Below, piece after piece: positions 11,005 to 20,277 of a DNA stretch of 64,000 bases (its first letter is position 1; each line of letters begins with the position of its first letter). The notes under the pieces are model-generated. The model saw nothing but the letters and a program-made list of their open reading frames with translations. It was not told where the DNA came from and searched no databases. The position numbers and the translations under genes are program-made. This stretch comes from JANJWP01 sp964482035 (lineage in GTDB: Bacteria > Patescibacteriota > Gracilibacteria > BD1-5 > UBA2023): NCBI GenBank assembly GCA_964482035.1, contig CAYZVC010000001.1, positions 620,001-684,000 on the forward strand, read 5' to 3'.

Positions 11005-12129
11005 TTAAATCTTGAGAGGCATGATGATGTGTCGGAACGACTGCTTGTCGGTATCGGCAGGGACTCCGCGGACCATGACCGGCGAAAGGCTGGTTTCGAA
11101 ATCGATGCTGACGTAGTCGTCCTTGATGACTCCGAGAACCTCGAGGAGGTAGGTGGAATTGAGACCGATGGCGTTGTCTTCGCCTTCTACGGAAGCCGGC
11201 ATGTTGACGCGGCCGGCGCCGATTTCGGTATCTCCGGTGGAGAGTTCGATCCCCCCGTCGGAACGGAAGGAAATCTTGGTATTGAAGTTGTTCTCCTTGG
11301 AGATGAGGTTCATCCGGCGGAGCGCCTGGACGAGGTCTCCGCGAAGCACGACGCCGCGGGTGGAATGCTTCTTCGGGAAGAAGTTGCGGTAATCCGGGAA
11401 GTGGCCGTTGAGGAGGCGCGAGAAGAGCTTGACGTTGCCATAGACCGCGAGGAGCTGGTTTTCGCTGACGTAGAGCTCTACGATGCCGTCTTCCGTCAGG
11501 ATGCGGGAAAGTTCGGTAGCGGTCTTAGCCGGAACGATGATGCCCGCCGGGTTGGAGCCCGCGGTAACCGCGTTCTTGAGAACGAATTCGGAAAGACGGA
11601 AGGAGTCGGTCGACGCGAACGCGATGGAGCCGTCTTCGTTCACCTTGAGGTAGATACCCGCGAGCGTCGGGCGGATATTGCCTTCGGCGGTCGAGAAGAG
11701 GGTTCGTTCGACGGCGCGTTTGAGGTCCGCCGCGGGAATGCGGAACGGGTTTTCGGCCTTGAAGCCCGGGATGACCGGAAATTTCGAAGCGTCCGCACCC
11801 TTGAAACGGGCATCGGAAGTCGGCGTGACGAATTCCAAAGAACCGCCGGAACCGAGGGAAATGGTCACTTTTTCGTCCGAAAGGAGCGAAACGAACGGGA
11901 CGAGGAATTTGGAAGACACGGTATACGCGCCTTCGGATTCGATTTCGACGCCGGTATCGATGACGTATTCGATCGCCATTTCCATATTGTTGCCCGTGAC
12001 GACCACGCGCTTGTACTGGACGGAAAGGAGGAGGTTTTCGAGGATGGGGGTCATATTGGTCGAAGCCGTGGCGTGGCTCGCGACTTCTATGGCCTGTTTC
12101 AATACGGAAGTGTCGACAGTGAACCGCAT
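11005..12129 (-). CDS. dnaN: DNA polymerase III beta subunit (sliding clamp)
   Basis: 374 residues, standard length for DnaN, which forms a ring on DNA that tethers polymerase III. Three repeats of the clamp fold are evident from M-R-F-T-V-D-T at the N-terminus, F-P-V-I-P-G, and N-G-H-F-P-D-Y-R, ending with the conserved M-P-L tail that precedes the last Lys-Ile. No UGA is used. dnaA is not next to it, so this is not a classical dnaA-dnaN origin arrangement. Confidence 0.97.
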   Translation of the reverse strand: MRFTVDTSVLKQAIEVASHATASTNMTPILENLLLSVQYKRVVVTGNNMEMAIEYVIDTGVEIESEGAYTVSSKFLVPFVSLLSDEKVTISLGSGGSLEFVTPTSDARFKGADASKFPVIPGFKAENPFRIPAADLKRAVERTLFSTAEGNIRPTLAGIYLKVNEDGSIAFASTDSFRLSEFVLKNAVTAGSNPAGIIVPAKTATELSRILTEDGIVELYVSENQLLAVYGNVKLFSRLLNGHFPDYRNFFPKKHSTRGVVLRGDLVQALRRMNLISKENNFNTKISFRSDGGIELSTGDTEIGAGRVNMPASVEGEDNAIGLNSTYLLEVLGVIKDDYVSIDFETSLSPVMVRGVPADTDKQSFRHIIMPLKI

Positions 12130-12201
12130 CGTGTGGGGGAAAACGTGTGGGAAGACCGTCCGGATGTCACAAAAAACTCCCGGACGGGAAAATACTGGGC
12201 G

Positions 12202-12229
12202 AGGATACGGAATTCTTCAAGGATTTCAA
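12202..12229 (-). promoter_or_regulatory. Putative dnaN promoter
   Basis: On the minus strand TTGAAA (plus 12224-12229), a 16-bp spacer and TATCCT (plus 12202-12207) lie 73 nt upstream of the dnaN ATG. A short GC-rich hairpin plus T6 sits in the leader and might act as an attenuator. Confidence 0.5.
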
Positions 12230-12296
12230 GGGGGATTCTTCCCCACTTCCCAAAGCGCCCCGGACCGTCCGCCGGGAAGGCCTGGCGGAATTCGTT

Positions 12297-12324
12297 TTGC
12301 GAAATCGGAGTTCGCCCGTATACT
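12297..12324 (+). promoter_or_regulatory. Putative promoter of the NUDIX gene
   Basis: TTGCGA (12297-12302), 16-bp spacer, TATACT (12319-12324), 53 nt before the NUDIX ATG. The TATACT form of the -10 box recurs at several loci in this window. Confidence 0.55.
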
Positions 12325-12377
12325 CCGTCGCAATCAACATCACTGCCTAACCGGAAACCCCACAGAGGGTATTGGAA

Positions 12378-12842
12378 ATGAACCGGATTTTTGAAAAGAG
12401 TTCCTGAGGAATCGTTTACCGCAAGCGCGGAAACGAGATCGAAGTCCTCCTCCTTGCGCGAAAGAACGGCAAGGGGGATAACGAGTACGTCCTCCCGAAA
12501 TGACATATGGAAGGCGAAGAAACCGCCAAAGACACCGCCCTTCGCGAAATCAGTGAAGAAACCGGTCTCGAAGCGGCCGACCTCCAGGTCATCAAGTTCA
12601 TGACCAAGATCAACTATTCGTTCGTCGCGGCGCATAAGGAAGGCTCCCCGATCATCGACAAGGACGTCTACCTCTTCCTCGTGAAATACTCGGGCGCTTC
12701 CGAGCCCGCCCCGTTCAAAGGCGGAATGGAGAAGGGCGAACGGTTCACCGGATTCCGGTGGTTCCGGTTCGAAGAACTTAAAACCGCCAACGTGAAACCC
12801 GACATCTACGGTTTCATACGCAAAAATCTCCAATATATGTAA
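12378..12842 (+). CDS. NUDIX hydrolase
   Basis: 154 residues. The NUDIX box G-x5-E-x7-R-E-x-x-E-E-x-G is complete (G-H-M-E-G-E-E ... R-E-I-S-E-E-T-G-L). Its first Gly is encoded by TGA (12501-12503), a clean confirmation of UGA=Gly. A second UGA lies at S-S-G-G-I-V-Y-R. NUDIX enzymes hydrolyse nucleoside diphosphates linked to another group, often for nucleotide-pool cleaning. The substrate is unknown. The start ATG precedes the usual first beta strand. Confidence 0.9.
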
Positions 12843-12882
12843 TATGCGGCGGTACCGCGAAAGCCATTAACCCCAATCCCCC

Positions 12883-13341
12883 ATGGAACTCTACGAAAAG
12901 GACGGCCACGTCGCCATCTCTTCCGAAAAGCGCGAAATCCTCCTCGGCGAAGGATTCATCGACATCGAAGGCATGAAGATCGACTTTCCGGGCGAATACG
13001 AGAAATCCGGCGTCCTGGTCCACGTCATGGACCACCCGTCCGGACTCATGTTCACCCTGCGTTTCGAAGACCGCGACGTCGCCTACATCGAAACCGACGT
13101 CCTCGAAATCACCGAAGAAATCGCCGACTTCTTCCGCGACGTCGACCTCCTCGTCCTCAAGGGCACCAAGAACGCCGTGAAGCTTTTCGAAAACCTCGAA
13201 GCGCGCCTGGTCGTTCCGTACGGCGAAGAGAAGTCCATCTTCCTTACCGCCTTGGGCCAGAACCTCGAACCGGTCGCCAAGTACAAGACCAAGGAACTCG
13301 ACTTCGAAGGCGAAGCCACGGGATTCGTACATCTTGGATAA
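12883..13341 (+). CDS. Small protein resembling a degenerate metallo-beta-lactamase fold
   Basis: 152 residues. The pattern I-D-F-P-G-E-Y-E, F-T-L-R-F-E-D-R-D-V-A-Y-I-E and F-R-D-V-D-L-L-V-L-K-G resembles short UPF0173/Lactamase_B_3-type proteins. In those, a beta strand leads to D-I-L-(F/L)-(I/V). The H-x-H-x-D-H metal site of active enzymes is not present, so any activity would be unusual. It is 40 nt downstream of the NUDIX gene on the same strand. Confidence 0.5.
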   Translation: MELYEKDGHVAISSEKREILLGEGFIDIEGMKIDFPGEYEKSGVLVHVMDHPSGLMFTLRFEDRDVAYIETDVLEITEEIADFFRDVDLLVLKGTKNAVKLFENLEARLVVPYGEEKSIFLTALGQNLEPVAKYKTKELDFEGEATGFVHLG

Positions 13342-13381
13342 CCTGGGAATTCTTTTAAAAAATGTCTATCACAAGTAGGCG

Positions 13382-13396
13382 TTTTTTTTTTTTTTT
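13382..13396. repeat. Homopolymer tract of 15 T upstream of pilin gene
   Basis: Fifteen consecutive T abut a TTGAAT -35-like element and an AT-rich -10-like region (TAAAAT) ahead of the FISUMP pilin. Such tracts are prone to slippage, and here it also lies downstream of the 152-aa gene, where it could serve as a crude terminator. Confidence 0.6.
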
Positions 13397-13457
13397 GAAT
13401 TACGGCCTTTTCATTTAAAATTCAACGGAATTTAAATCTACTGATGCCTTACGTCAC

Positions 13458-14903
13458 ATGACCGCCCACAAACTTCCCTCCGTTTCCTTCCGAGTGGCCC
13501 GCGCCCTGAAAAAAGCCGCTTCCCGAAAGTATTCGGGCTTCACCCTCGTCGAGCTCATCGTCGTCATTACCATCCTCGCCATCCTCGCGACCGTCGGGTT
13601 CCTCGCCCTTTCCGGCTACACGCAGGACGCCAAGGACGCTTCGGTCAAAGCGAACGTGAGGTCGGTCATGACGGCCATTTCCGCCGAATCGGCGGTCACC
13701 AACAATTCCCCGAGGTACTACGTCGTCCATGACGCCGGAGCCGCGCTCGCGGGCGGAACGGTGGCTTTCGTCGACAACTCCCCGGTCACGCTCTCCGGAG
13801 GCGACTGGAACGTTTCCGGCACGAACTACTCCGCCGGCAACCCCGACTGGGCCAAGCTGAAGCTCAATCCCGACAAGTTCAAGCTGTCCTCGCTTCCCGC
13901 GTGGCTTCCGTCCGCGTTCGCCGCGTACGACTCCAAATCGGTTTCCGTCGGCGCCATGGACGCGGCGCTCGCACCCACCGCTTCCGGCAGGAACCGCTCA
14001 GCCTCGTTCTTCCAAGTGACGGGAACCGCACCGGCCACGGGCCTCGTCTCCGTCGCGGGCAATTTTCCGTCGCCCACTCCGGCGCAAACAGCGGCGGGAG
14101 CCGCCGCGGGACTCGTGAAAGCCCCGACCGGCACCGGAGCCCTCGTCGACGGCGGGTCTTCCTCGTCTTCGAGTTCTTCCTCTTCGGGCGGCGGAGCTTC
14201 CAAATACCCCGGATGCGACGCGAACGACATCTACCTCACCGGTTCCAACCAGTACTGGGCGGCGTGCAACGTGGGCGCTTCCAACGCGTGGACGGGCGGC
14301 GTGACGATCACGAACTGTTCCGCCGGCGCGACGGACTGCGACTCCGCCATCCGAAACACCCTCGGAAGCTACTTCCAGTGGGGAAGGAATACCGACGTCA
14401 CTTCGCTTCCAGCGGCGCCCGGTTGAGTCGCTTCCGACGCCGGCCCCTATTTCTACACGGGTTCCGCCGCCACTTCGTACGACTGGATTTCCCCCCAGAA
14501 CGGCAACCTCTGGGGCGGAGGATCCACGTCCCTCGGTTCCGGAACGTTCACCGGCCAGACCGCCGGAGACCAGACCGCGATGAAAGGCCCTTGTGCCGCC
14601 GGATACCACGTCCCGACGCAATCCGAATGGTGGTCCGCCATCGGCACGCTCAACGGAGCGCTTACCAACACCGCTTCTTGGCAGAACGACACGACGCTCG
14701 CTTCCGCCCTGAAACTGCCGCTCGCCGGCAACCGCGCCCCCTCGTCCGCCGCCTACAACAATCAGGGGTCGTACGGCAACTACTGGGCGTCTTCGCCTAC
14801 GGGGGCGAACGGATACTACGTGGCTCTCTCGGCTACGCGGGTGTACCCCGCGGGTAACAGTACCCGTGCGTACGGGTACTCGGTCCGGTGTTTGAAGAAT
14901 TAG
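13458..14903 (+). CDS. Type IV prepilin-like protein with FISUMP-type C-terminal domain
   Basis: 481 residues with one UGA-Gly. The prepilin segment S-G-F-T-L-V-E-L-I-V-V-I-T-I and stalk match the pilin at 396 (both contain A-x-A-N-V-R-S-V or S-N-V-R-S-V, N-N-S-P-R or N-Q-S-P-R, and N-P-D-x-x-K-L). A poly-Ser/Gly linker (about residues 232-245) leads to a C-terminal domain with G-Y-H-V-P-T-x-S-E-W, W-A-S-S, and the ending Y-G-Y-S-V-R-C-L-K-N. These are typical of the Fibrobacter-succinogenes-major-paralogous (FISUMP) domain, related to C-type lectin/formylglycine-type folds. A surface adhesive pilin is inferred. Confidence 0.8.
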
Positions 14904-14915
14904 GACCTCGGACCA

Positions 14916-14947
14916 AACGTGCCGGAACCAAATGGTCCCGGCACGTT
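14916..14947 (+). terminator. Hairpin terminator after the FISUMP pilin
   Basis: A 14-bp stem with one mismatch (AACGTGCCGG.. / ..CCGGCACGTT) and 4-nt loop begins 12 nt after the stop codon. Its T-run is short. Confidence 0.6.
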
Positions 14948-14979
14948 TCCGATTCCCCACTTTATACCGTTTTTCCAAC

Positions 14980-15007
14980 TTGCGAAAGCAGTTGAGTTAG
15001 ATATACT
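14980..15007 (+). promoter_or_regulatory. Putative promoter of the ATP synthase genes
   Basis: TTGCGA (14980-14985), 16-bp spacer and TATACT (15002-15007), 77 nt before the atpB ATG. Confidence 0.6.
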
Positions 15008-15084
15008 TTCGCCGCTTTCCGGAACAACGGAATTTTTTCGTTTTTCGAAAAACCGGAAGCGCCCAAACACGTTCCCCATTCACG

Positions 15085-15912
15085 ATGAGCACCGAAAACG
15101 TAGAAAACACCGAGGCGCACGCCACTACCGAACACTCCGGACCGCACATTCCCGCGACCATGGGTTCCGCCGTTCCCGGCCTCCCCTACCCGATCACGAC
15201 CACCGTCGTATCCACCTGGATCGTCATGCTGGCGCTCTTTTCGGTGGTCGTCGTCCTCAACCGCTCGCTTAAGAAGGAATCTTCCAAATTCAAGTCCTTC
15301 GGGCTCGACGTCGTCGCCCGTCTCGACGCGTTCTTCTCGGGAACCGTCGGCAACAAGGAAACCGCCCGCAAGTTCTTCTGGCTTCTCGGCACGTTCTTCG
15401 TCTTCATCTTCTTCGCGAACCTCGTAGGCCTCCTCCTCGATTGGACCATCCTCGTCGCTCCGGCGGCGGCGGAATACATCCGTCCGGTCAACTCCGACCT
15501 CAACACCACCCTCGTCATGGGTCTCACCGCGGTTCTCGTCGCGCAGGCTACCGGCATCTACACCAAGGGCTTCAAGGGACACTTCGGGCACTACCTCTTC
15601 AACTTCTCCGGCCACTCCCCGGCGGAAAAGGTGGTCAACGTCTTCGTCGGATGGCTCCACTTCGTGGGAGAATTCGTCCGCGTCGGTTCGCTCTCCATGC
15701 GTCTCTTCCTCAACATCTTCGTCGGCGCGATCCTCATCTCGGTCGCGGTGTACGTCGGTTCGCTCATCCCGTCCGGCGGAACCGGAGCCTTCCGCTTCAT
15801 CGTTCTCCCCTTCTGGTTCTTCGAACTCCTCGTCGCGTTCCTCCAGGCGTACATCTTCGCCACCCTCTCCGGCCTCTACCTCAAAGAAGCCACCGAACAC
15901 GCTTCCCACTAA
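15085..15912 (+). CDS. atpB: ATP synthase F0 subunit a
   Basis: 275 residues, membrane subunit forming the proton half-channels. The essential Arg is in the helix M-R-L-F-L-N-I-F-V-G, and the C-terminal helix has F-L-Q-A-Y-I-F-A-T-L. Several TM segments follow a His/Ala-rich cytoplasmic N-terminus. It is first in the order a-c-b-delta-alpha. No UGA codon occurs. A perfect hairpin overlaps its stop codon. Confidence 0.95.
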   Translation: MSTENVENTEAHATTEHSGPHIPATMGSAVPGLPYPITTTVVSTWIVMLALFSVVVVLNRSLKKESSKFKSFGLDVVARLDAFFSGTVGNKETARKFFWLLGTFFVFIFFANLVGLLLDWTILVAPAAAEYIRPVNSDLNTTLVMGLTAVLVAQATGIYTKGFKGHFGHYLFNFSGHSPAEKVVNVFVGWLHFVGEFVRVGSLSMRLFLNIFVGAILISVAVYVGSLIPSGGTGAFRFIVLPFWFFELLVAFLQAYIFATLSGLYLKEATEHASH

Positions 15913-15970
15913 TGGGAAGCCGGGGGCCGGTTATCCCGCGCGGATGCCCGACCCCTGGTTTCCAGGGTTT
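15901..15970 (+). promoter_or_regulatory. Two mRNA hairpins between atpB and atpE
   Basis: GCTTCCCA/TGGGAAGC (15901-15920) spans the atpB stop codon, and CCCTGG/CCAGGG (15953-15967) is followed by a T/C-rich leader. These may set differential expression of subunits a and c, by processing or partial termination. Confidence 0.45.
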
Positions 15971-15991
15971 TCATCTTTTTTCTTTTCTACT

Positions 15992-16189
15992 ATGAATCTT
16001 CTTCCCCTCGCTCTTATCGGCGTAATCGGCTCCGGAGTCGGTATCGGTCTTATCGGTATGGGTGCCATGCAGGCAATCGGCCGCAACCCGTCCGCTTCCG
16101 GCGACATCAACGCGAAGATGCTTACCGCCATCGCTCTCTGCGAAGTCCCGGGTCTCCTCGCTTTCGCCGCGCTCTTCATCGTAAAATAA
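15992..16189 (+). CDS. atpE: ATP synthase F0 subunit c
   Basis: 65 residues, short for subunit c. Two TM helices: a Gly-rich first (G-S-G-V-G-I-G-L-I-G-M-G), the loop I-G-R-N-P-S-A, and a second with the ion-carrying Glu in A-L-C-E-V-P-G. The Gln and Thr/Ser ligands of Na+-binding c subunits are not seen, so proton coupling is likely. The start is the ATG before N-L-L-P-L-A-L. An in-frame ATG further upstream would add an unlikely Pro-rich tail. Confidence 0.95.
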   Translation: MNLLPLALIGVIGSGVGIGLIGMGAMQAIGRNPSASGDINAKMLTAIALCEVPGLLAFAALFIVK

Positions 16190-16228
16190 GCGTTTTTCGT
16201 TTTTCCTAGTTTTTTTCCCGTCCTGACC

Positions 16229-16699
16229 ATGGAAGGTCTCGTAGATCTCGGCTCCCTCGCCATCCAAGCCGTAAACCTCGGCATCGTCGCGTTCGTACTC
16301 AAGAAGTTCGTATTTTCGCCGTACCTCGCGTACCTCGACGAAGAGGCCGCCAAGCGCGCCGAACTCGAACGCTCGAGCGAACACGCGGCACAAGCCGAAG
16401 CCGACGCCCGCGCGAAGGCGGAGGAGATCGTCAATGAGGCCAAGCGGGAAGGAAAATCCATCCGCGAAGAATCGAAAACCCTCGCCAAACAGGAAGCGTC
16501 GCTCATCGTTTTCGAAGCCAACAAGGAAGCCGACGCCGTCCGTGCGAAGGGCCTTGCCGACGTCGAAAGCGAACGCCGCGCGCTCGAAGAATCCCTGCGT
16601 GCCAAGGTCGTTTCGGTGGCGCTCAAAATCAACGAGAAGGTTTTCGGCAAGTCCGAATCCAACGCGGAACTCGTCAAAAACCTCGCGAAAGACCTCTAA
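16229..16699 (+). CDS. atpF: ATP synthase F0 subunit b
   Basis: 156 residues: one N-terminal TM helix (A-V-N-L-G-I-V-A-F-V-L), then F-S-P-Y-L-A-Y-L-D-E and a long charged coiled coil rich in Ala/Glu/Lys, the peripheral stalk. Length and layout are normal. It lies 39 nt after atpE and 15 nt before atpH. Confidence 0.95.
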   Translation: MEGLVDLGSLAIQAVNLGIVAFVLKKFVFSPYLAYLDEEAAKRAELERSSEHAAQAEADARAKAEEIVNEAKREGKSIREESKTLAKQEASLIVFEANKEADAVRAKGLADVESERRALEESLRAKVVSVALKINEKVFGKSESNAELVKNLAKDL

Positions 16700-16714
16700 A
16701 CCGTTTTCCCAACC

Positions 16715-17059
16715 ATGTCCGAAACCATCGACATCTCCGGACTCGGCAAAGAGGAACTCTCTTCCGTCGTAAAGTCCTTGAAGCTCTACCGGACCTTGAA
16801 AAAGCGTCTCGGAAACCGGGGCGTCAGCATCTTCAATGCCATCCGCACGGGAGAAAAGACCCTCCGCGTCGAATATTTCCCCTCCATGGGACGCGAAACC
16901 GCGGAAAAAGCCCTCGCCGACGCGTTCGGTAAGGACTTCGCCAACGGTTTCCGTACCGAATGGAAGGAAAACCCGTCACTCGAAGGGGGCGTCCGCGCCT
17001 TCTTCGGCGACGAAATGGTCGACCTTTCTTTCTCCCGCATCGAGCGACTCCTCGGTTAA
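16715..17059 (+). CDS. atpH: ATP synthase F1 delta subunit (short form)
   Basis: 114 residues versus about 175 in typical bacteria. The C-terminal signature G-G-V-R-A-F-F-G-D-E-M-V-D-L-S-F-S-R is clear. The N-terminal helical domain that contacts alpha is reduced to about 60 residues. It is placed between b and alpha as in standard operons. Shortened delta subunits fit the general size reduction in CPR genomes. Confidence 0.85.
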   Translation: MSETIDISGLGKEELSSVVKSLKLYRTLKKRLGNRGVSIFNAIRTGEKTLRVEYFPSMGRETAEKALADAFGKDFANGFRTEWKENPSLEGGVRAFFGDEMVDLSFSRIERLLG

Positions 17060-17080
17060 TTCCCCTCATTCACGAAAAAC

Positions 17081-18583
17081 ATGTCCACCAACGTTCTCGA
17101 CCGTATCATCGCCGATATCGAGTCGAAAATCGACTCCACGGACCTCTCTCCCGAGCGTAAGAGCTCCGGCGAGGTCGTCTACCTCGGCGACGGTATCGCC
17201 AAGGTCGTAGGTCTCCGCGACGTCGCCTACAACGAAGTCGTCGAATTCGAGTCCGGCGCCAAGGGCGTCGCCCTCAACCTCGAAGAACACTCCGTAGGTA
17301 TCGTCATCCTTTCCGGATTCGGCACCATCAAGGAAGGCGCCATCGCCAAGACCACCGGCCGCATCCTCGAAGTTCCGGTAGGACCGGGCCTTTTGGGACG
17401 CGTCGTCGACGCTCTCGGAAACCCGCTCGACGGACTCGGACCGATCAAGGCCACCGAATTCTACCCGACCGAACGCGTCGCTTCCGGCGTCATGAGCCGC
17501 AAGTCGGTCCACGAACCGATGGCTACCGGTATCAAGGCGATCGACTCGCTCGTACCGATCGGCCGCGGACAGCGCGAACTCATCATCGGGGACCGCCAGA
17601 CCGGCAAGACCCAGATCGCCATCGACACGATCCTCAACCAGAAGGGTCAGAACATGAAGTGTATCTACGTCGCCATCGGACAGAAGGACTCCAAGGTCGT
17701 CGCCCTCGTCGAAGAACTCAAGAAGGCGGGCGCCATGGATTACACCACCGTCGTCGTCGCGGGAGCTTCCGCTCCGGCATCGATGCAGTGGCTCGCTCCG
17801 TACACCGGATGCTGCGTGGGCGAATACTTCATGATGAACGGCGAACACGCCCTCGTCATCTACGACGACCTCACCAAGCACGCCAACGCGTACCGTGAAA
17901 TGTCCCTCCTCCTCCGCCGTCCGCCGGGACGCGAAGCGTATCCGGGCGACGTATTCTACCTCCACTCCCGTCTCCTCGAGCGCGCCGCCAAGCTCAACGA
18001 CGACCTCAAGGCCGGTTCCCTTACCGCGCTCCCGGTCATCGAAACCCAGGCAGGCGACGTTTCCGCCTACGTTCCGACCAACGTCATCTCCATTACGGAC
18101 GGTCAGATCTTCTTGGAATCGAGCCTCTTCAACTCGGGCGTGAAGCCGGCTATCAACGTCGGTCTCTCCGTATCCCGCGTAGGCGGATCCGCGCAGACCA
18201 AGGCGATGAAGCGCGTCGCCGGAACCCTCAAGCTCGACTTGGCCCAGTTCCGCGAACTCGAAGCGTTCTCCCAGTTCGCTTCCGACCTCGACGCCGACAC
18301 CCGCAAACAGCTCGAACGCGGGAAGCGCATGGTAGAAATCCTCAAGCAGGACGTCTACTCCCCCGCTTCCTTCGACAAGCAGGTAGCCCTCATCTACGCG
18401 GGTTCCATCGGTATGCTCGACGCTCTCGACGTTTCCAAGATCCGCGAATTCGAAAAGGCCCTCTACCTCGCTCTCGACGAAGAAGGAACCACCATCGAAG
18501 CCATCAAGGCCAGCAAGGACTTGAACGACGAATCCAAGGCAGGACTCAAAGCCATCATCGAAAAAGTGCTCAAGACCTTCTAG
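17081..18583 (+). CDS. atpA: ATP synthase F1 alpha subunit
   Basis: 500 residues. Walker A G-D-R-Q-T-G-K-T-Q, Walker B region A-L-V-I-Y-D-D-L, and the arginine-finger segment S-V-S-R-V-G-G-S-A-Q are intact. No UGA codon is present in 500 codons, consistent with high expression. 21 nt separate it from atpH. Confidence 0.98.
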   Translation: MSTNVLDRIIADIESKIDSTDLSPERKSSGEVVYLGDGIAKVVGLRDVAYNEVVEFESGAKGVALNLEEHSVGIVILSGFGTIKEGAIAKTTGRILEVPVGPGLLGRVVDALGNPLDGLGPIKATEFYPTERVASGVMSRKSVHEPMATGIKAIDSLVPIGRGQRELIIGDRQTGKTQIAIDTILNQKGQNMKCIYVAIGQKDSKVVALVEELKKAGAMDYTTVVVAGASAPASMQWLAPYTGCCVGEYFMMNGEHALVIYDDLTKHANAYREMSLLLRRPPGREAYPGDVFYLHSRLLERAAKLNDDLKAGSLTALPVIETQAGDVSAYVPTNVISITDGQIFLESSLFNSGVKPAINVGLSVSRVGGSAQTKAMKRVAGTLKLDLAQFRELEAFSQFASDLDADTRKQLERGKRMVEILKQDVYSPASFDKQVALIYAGSIGMLDALDVSKIREFEKALYLALDEEGTTIEAIKASKDLNDESKAGLKAIIEKVLKTF

Positions 18584-18601
18584 TCGTAGCCGTTTTCTTC
18601 C

Positions 18602-19378
18602 ATGAACGCCAAAGTTTCCCCCGCCCCTTCCTTAGAATCGACGCCGATCGCGACGACCGGGTCCGCGAAAAACGGACCAGAAGCGCTTTCCCTCGATTTC
18701 ACCCGCCGTTCGGTAGCGGACGTACTCGCGCAAGCGGCGGCGAAACAGGCGGAAGAAATGCCTCCGCTTCTTGATTATCAACAATGGGAAGCTTGGTACG
18801 GGGGCTTCGTGGAGGAAATCGCTTCGCTTCCCGGAATGTGACAAACGCTCTCCGGAGCCTTGTCGGAGTTCGTAAAAGCGAGCGTCGCGGGAAACGAATG
18901 GCGACCGGACGTCGTACATCCCCTGAAAAGGGCGTACGACAAATATTCGTCAGACGTGAAAGCGAAAGGTTTCGACGAAATCAGTAAGACCGAATACGTC
19001 GAACTCTTCGTCAAAGAACTGAAAGTCATTCCGGCGAAACTCTACGCGAAGTACCTGAAAAAGGACGAACTCGAAGCCCGGGCGAGAAATTTCCAAAGAG
19101 TCGCGTTGGCGAATCCCGGAAATTCCGAAATCCGCAAACTTCGCGACCTGGCAGACACGCTCATGCTCAGTCGAGCGAAATTCTCCCACGAAACGAGCGA
19201 AAAGAATCCTGAAAACCCCTGCGTGAAGCTCCGTACGGCCATAGCCGAACTCTCCGCGAAAATCGAAGGTTCGGTATCCAAGCCTACGGAAACTTCCATC
19301 CTCACCACTCCGGTGTCGGAACTCGTTTCCCGAGCCCTGTCGGGTTTCGGACTCGGTAAGAAAGAGAAGAAACAATAA
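18602..19378 (+). CDS. Hypothetical protein inserted between atpA and atpG
   Basis: 258 residues, one UGA-Gly, ending at TAA. The N-terminus is Ser/Pro/Thr-rich, followed by mainly helical, Lys/Glu-rich sequence with W-x-x-W-Y-G-G near residues 63-69. There is no TM helix or known motif. Spacing is 18 nt to atpA and 10 nt to atpG, so it is part of the operon. A stator, assembly or regulatory role with the ATP synthase is possible but unsupported by sequence. Confidence 0.7.
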
Positions 19379-19388
19379 ACCCCGCCCC

Positions 19389-20273
19389 ATGGCATCCTGA
19401 AAGGAAATCAAATCCCGCATCAAATCGGTCAAGAACACCGGGAAGATCACCAAGGCGATGGAACTCATTTCCACCGTCAAGATGAAGAAGGCGCAGGAAA
19501 GCGTCCAGGCTTCCCGTCCGTTCGCGCTCGAAGCTTCGAAAATCCTCGGCATCCTCGCCGGAGAAGGGCTTTTCGAGACCGCTCCGACCGTACCGACCGG
19601 AAAATCGCTCGTCATCCTCGTCAGCTCCAACAAGGGGCTCTGCGGCGGCTACAACATCGGCGCTTTCAAGGAAACCCTCGCGCTCATCCGCCGGAATCCG
19701 GATTCGAAATTCGAGTTCGTCACCGTCGGAAAACGCGCCCGCGAGTTCGTCCTCCGTACCGGAAGCGTTCTCGTCGCCGATTTCTCCGAGAATGTCAAGG
19801 ACGCCATCGCGATCTCGGACGCCCGATCGGTTTCCCGCTTCGTACAGGGCGAATACCGCACCGGAAAATACGACAAGGTCTACATGGTATACGGACACTA
19901 CGTTTCCGCTATCACCCAGAAACCGGTCTGCCGCACGTTCTACCCGGTAAGTCGCGAATCGGTCATCGATTTCCTCGCCGAAATCGGATCGAAGGTCACC
20001 GTCACCGAAACCGGCCGCCACGAAATCGAACCTTCCCCTTCCCACGTCGTTTCGGCGACGTTGCCGCTCATTCTCGACCTCATGACCTACGAGCACCTGC
20101 TCGAAGCCAAGGCATCCGAACATGCCGCCCGCATGGTCGCGATGAAAAACGCGAAGGACAGCGCGCAGAAGAAGGCCGCGGCGCTTACGCTCACTTACAA
20201 CAAGGCACGTCAGTCCGCGATTACCAAGGAAATCACCGAAATCGTGTCCGGCGTCGAATCGATGAAGGAATAA
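19389..20273 (+). CDS. atpG: ATP synthase F1 gamma subunit
   Basis: 294 residues starting M-A-S-G-K-E-I-K-S-R-I, where the Gly is TGA. The N-terminal helix I-K-S-V-K-N-T-G-K-I-T-K-A-M-E-L and the segment S-S-N-K-G-L-C-G-G-Y-N are diagnostic. The C-terminal helix ends normally. A standard-code reading would start at an internal Met and lose the first ~23 residues of the rotor helix. rnhA follows after 4 nt. Confidence 0.95.
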
Positions 20274-20277
20274 GCCT

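Noticed and set aside
12130..12318. Replication origin next to dnaN
   Set aside because: dnaA is absent and no cluster of DnaA boxes (TTATNCACA) is seen; only weak TTTTCCCCACA-like sequences occur.
14580..14903. FISUMP pilin head as a diversity-generating retroelement target
   Set aside because: The C-type-lectin-like ending invites this, but no reverse transcriptase, template repeat or adenine-biased variable repeat is visible in the window.
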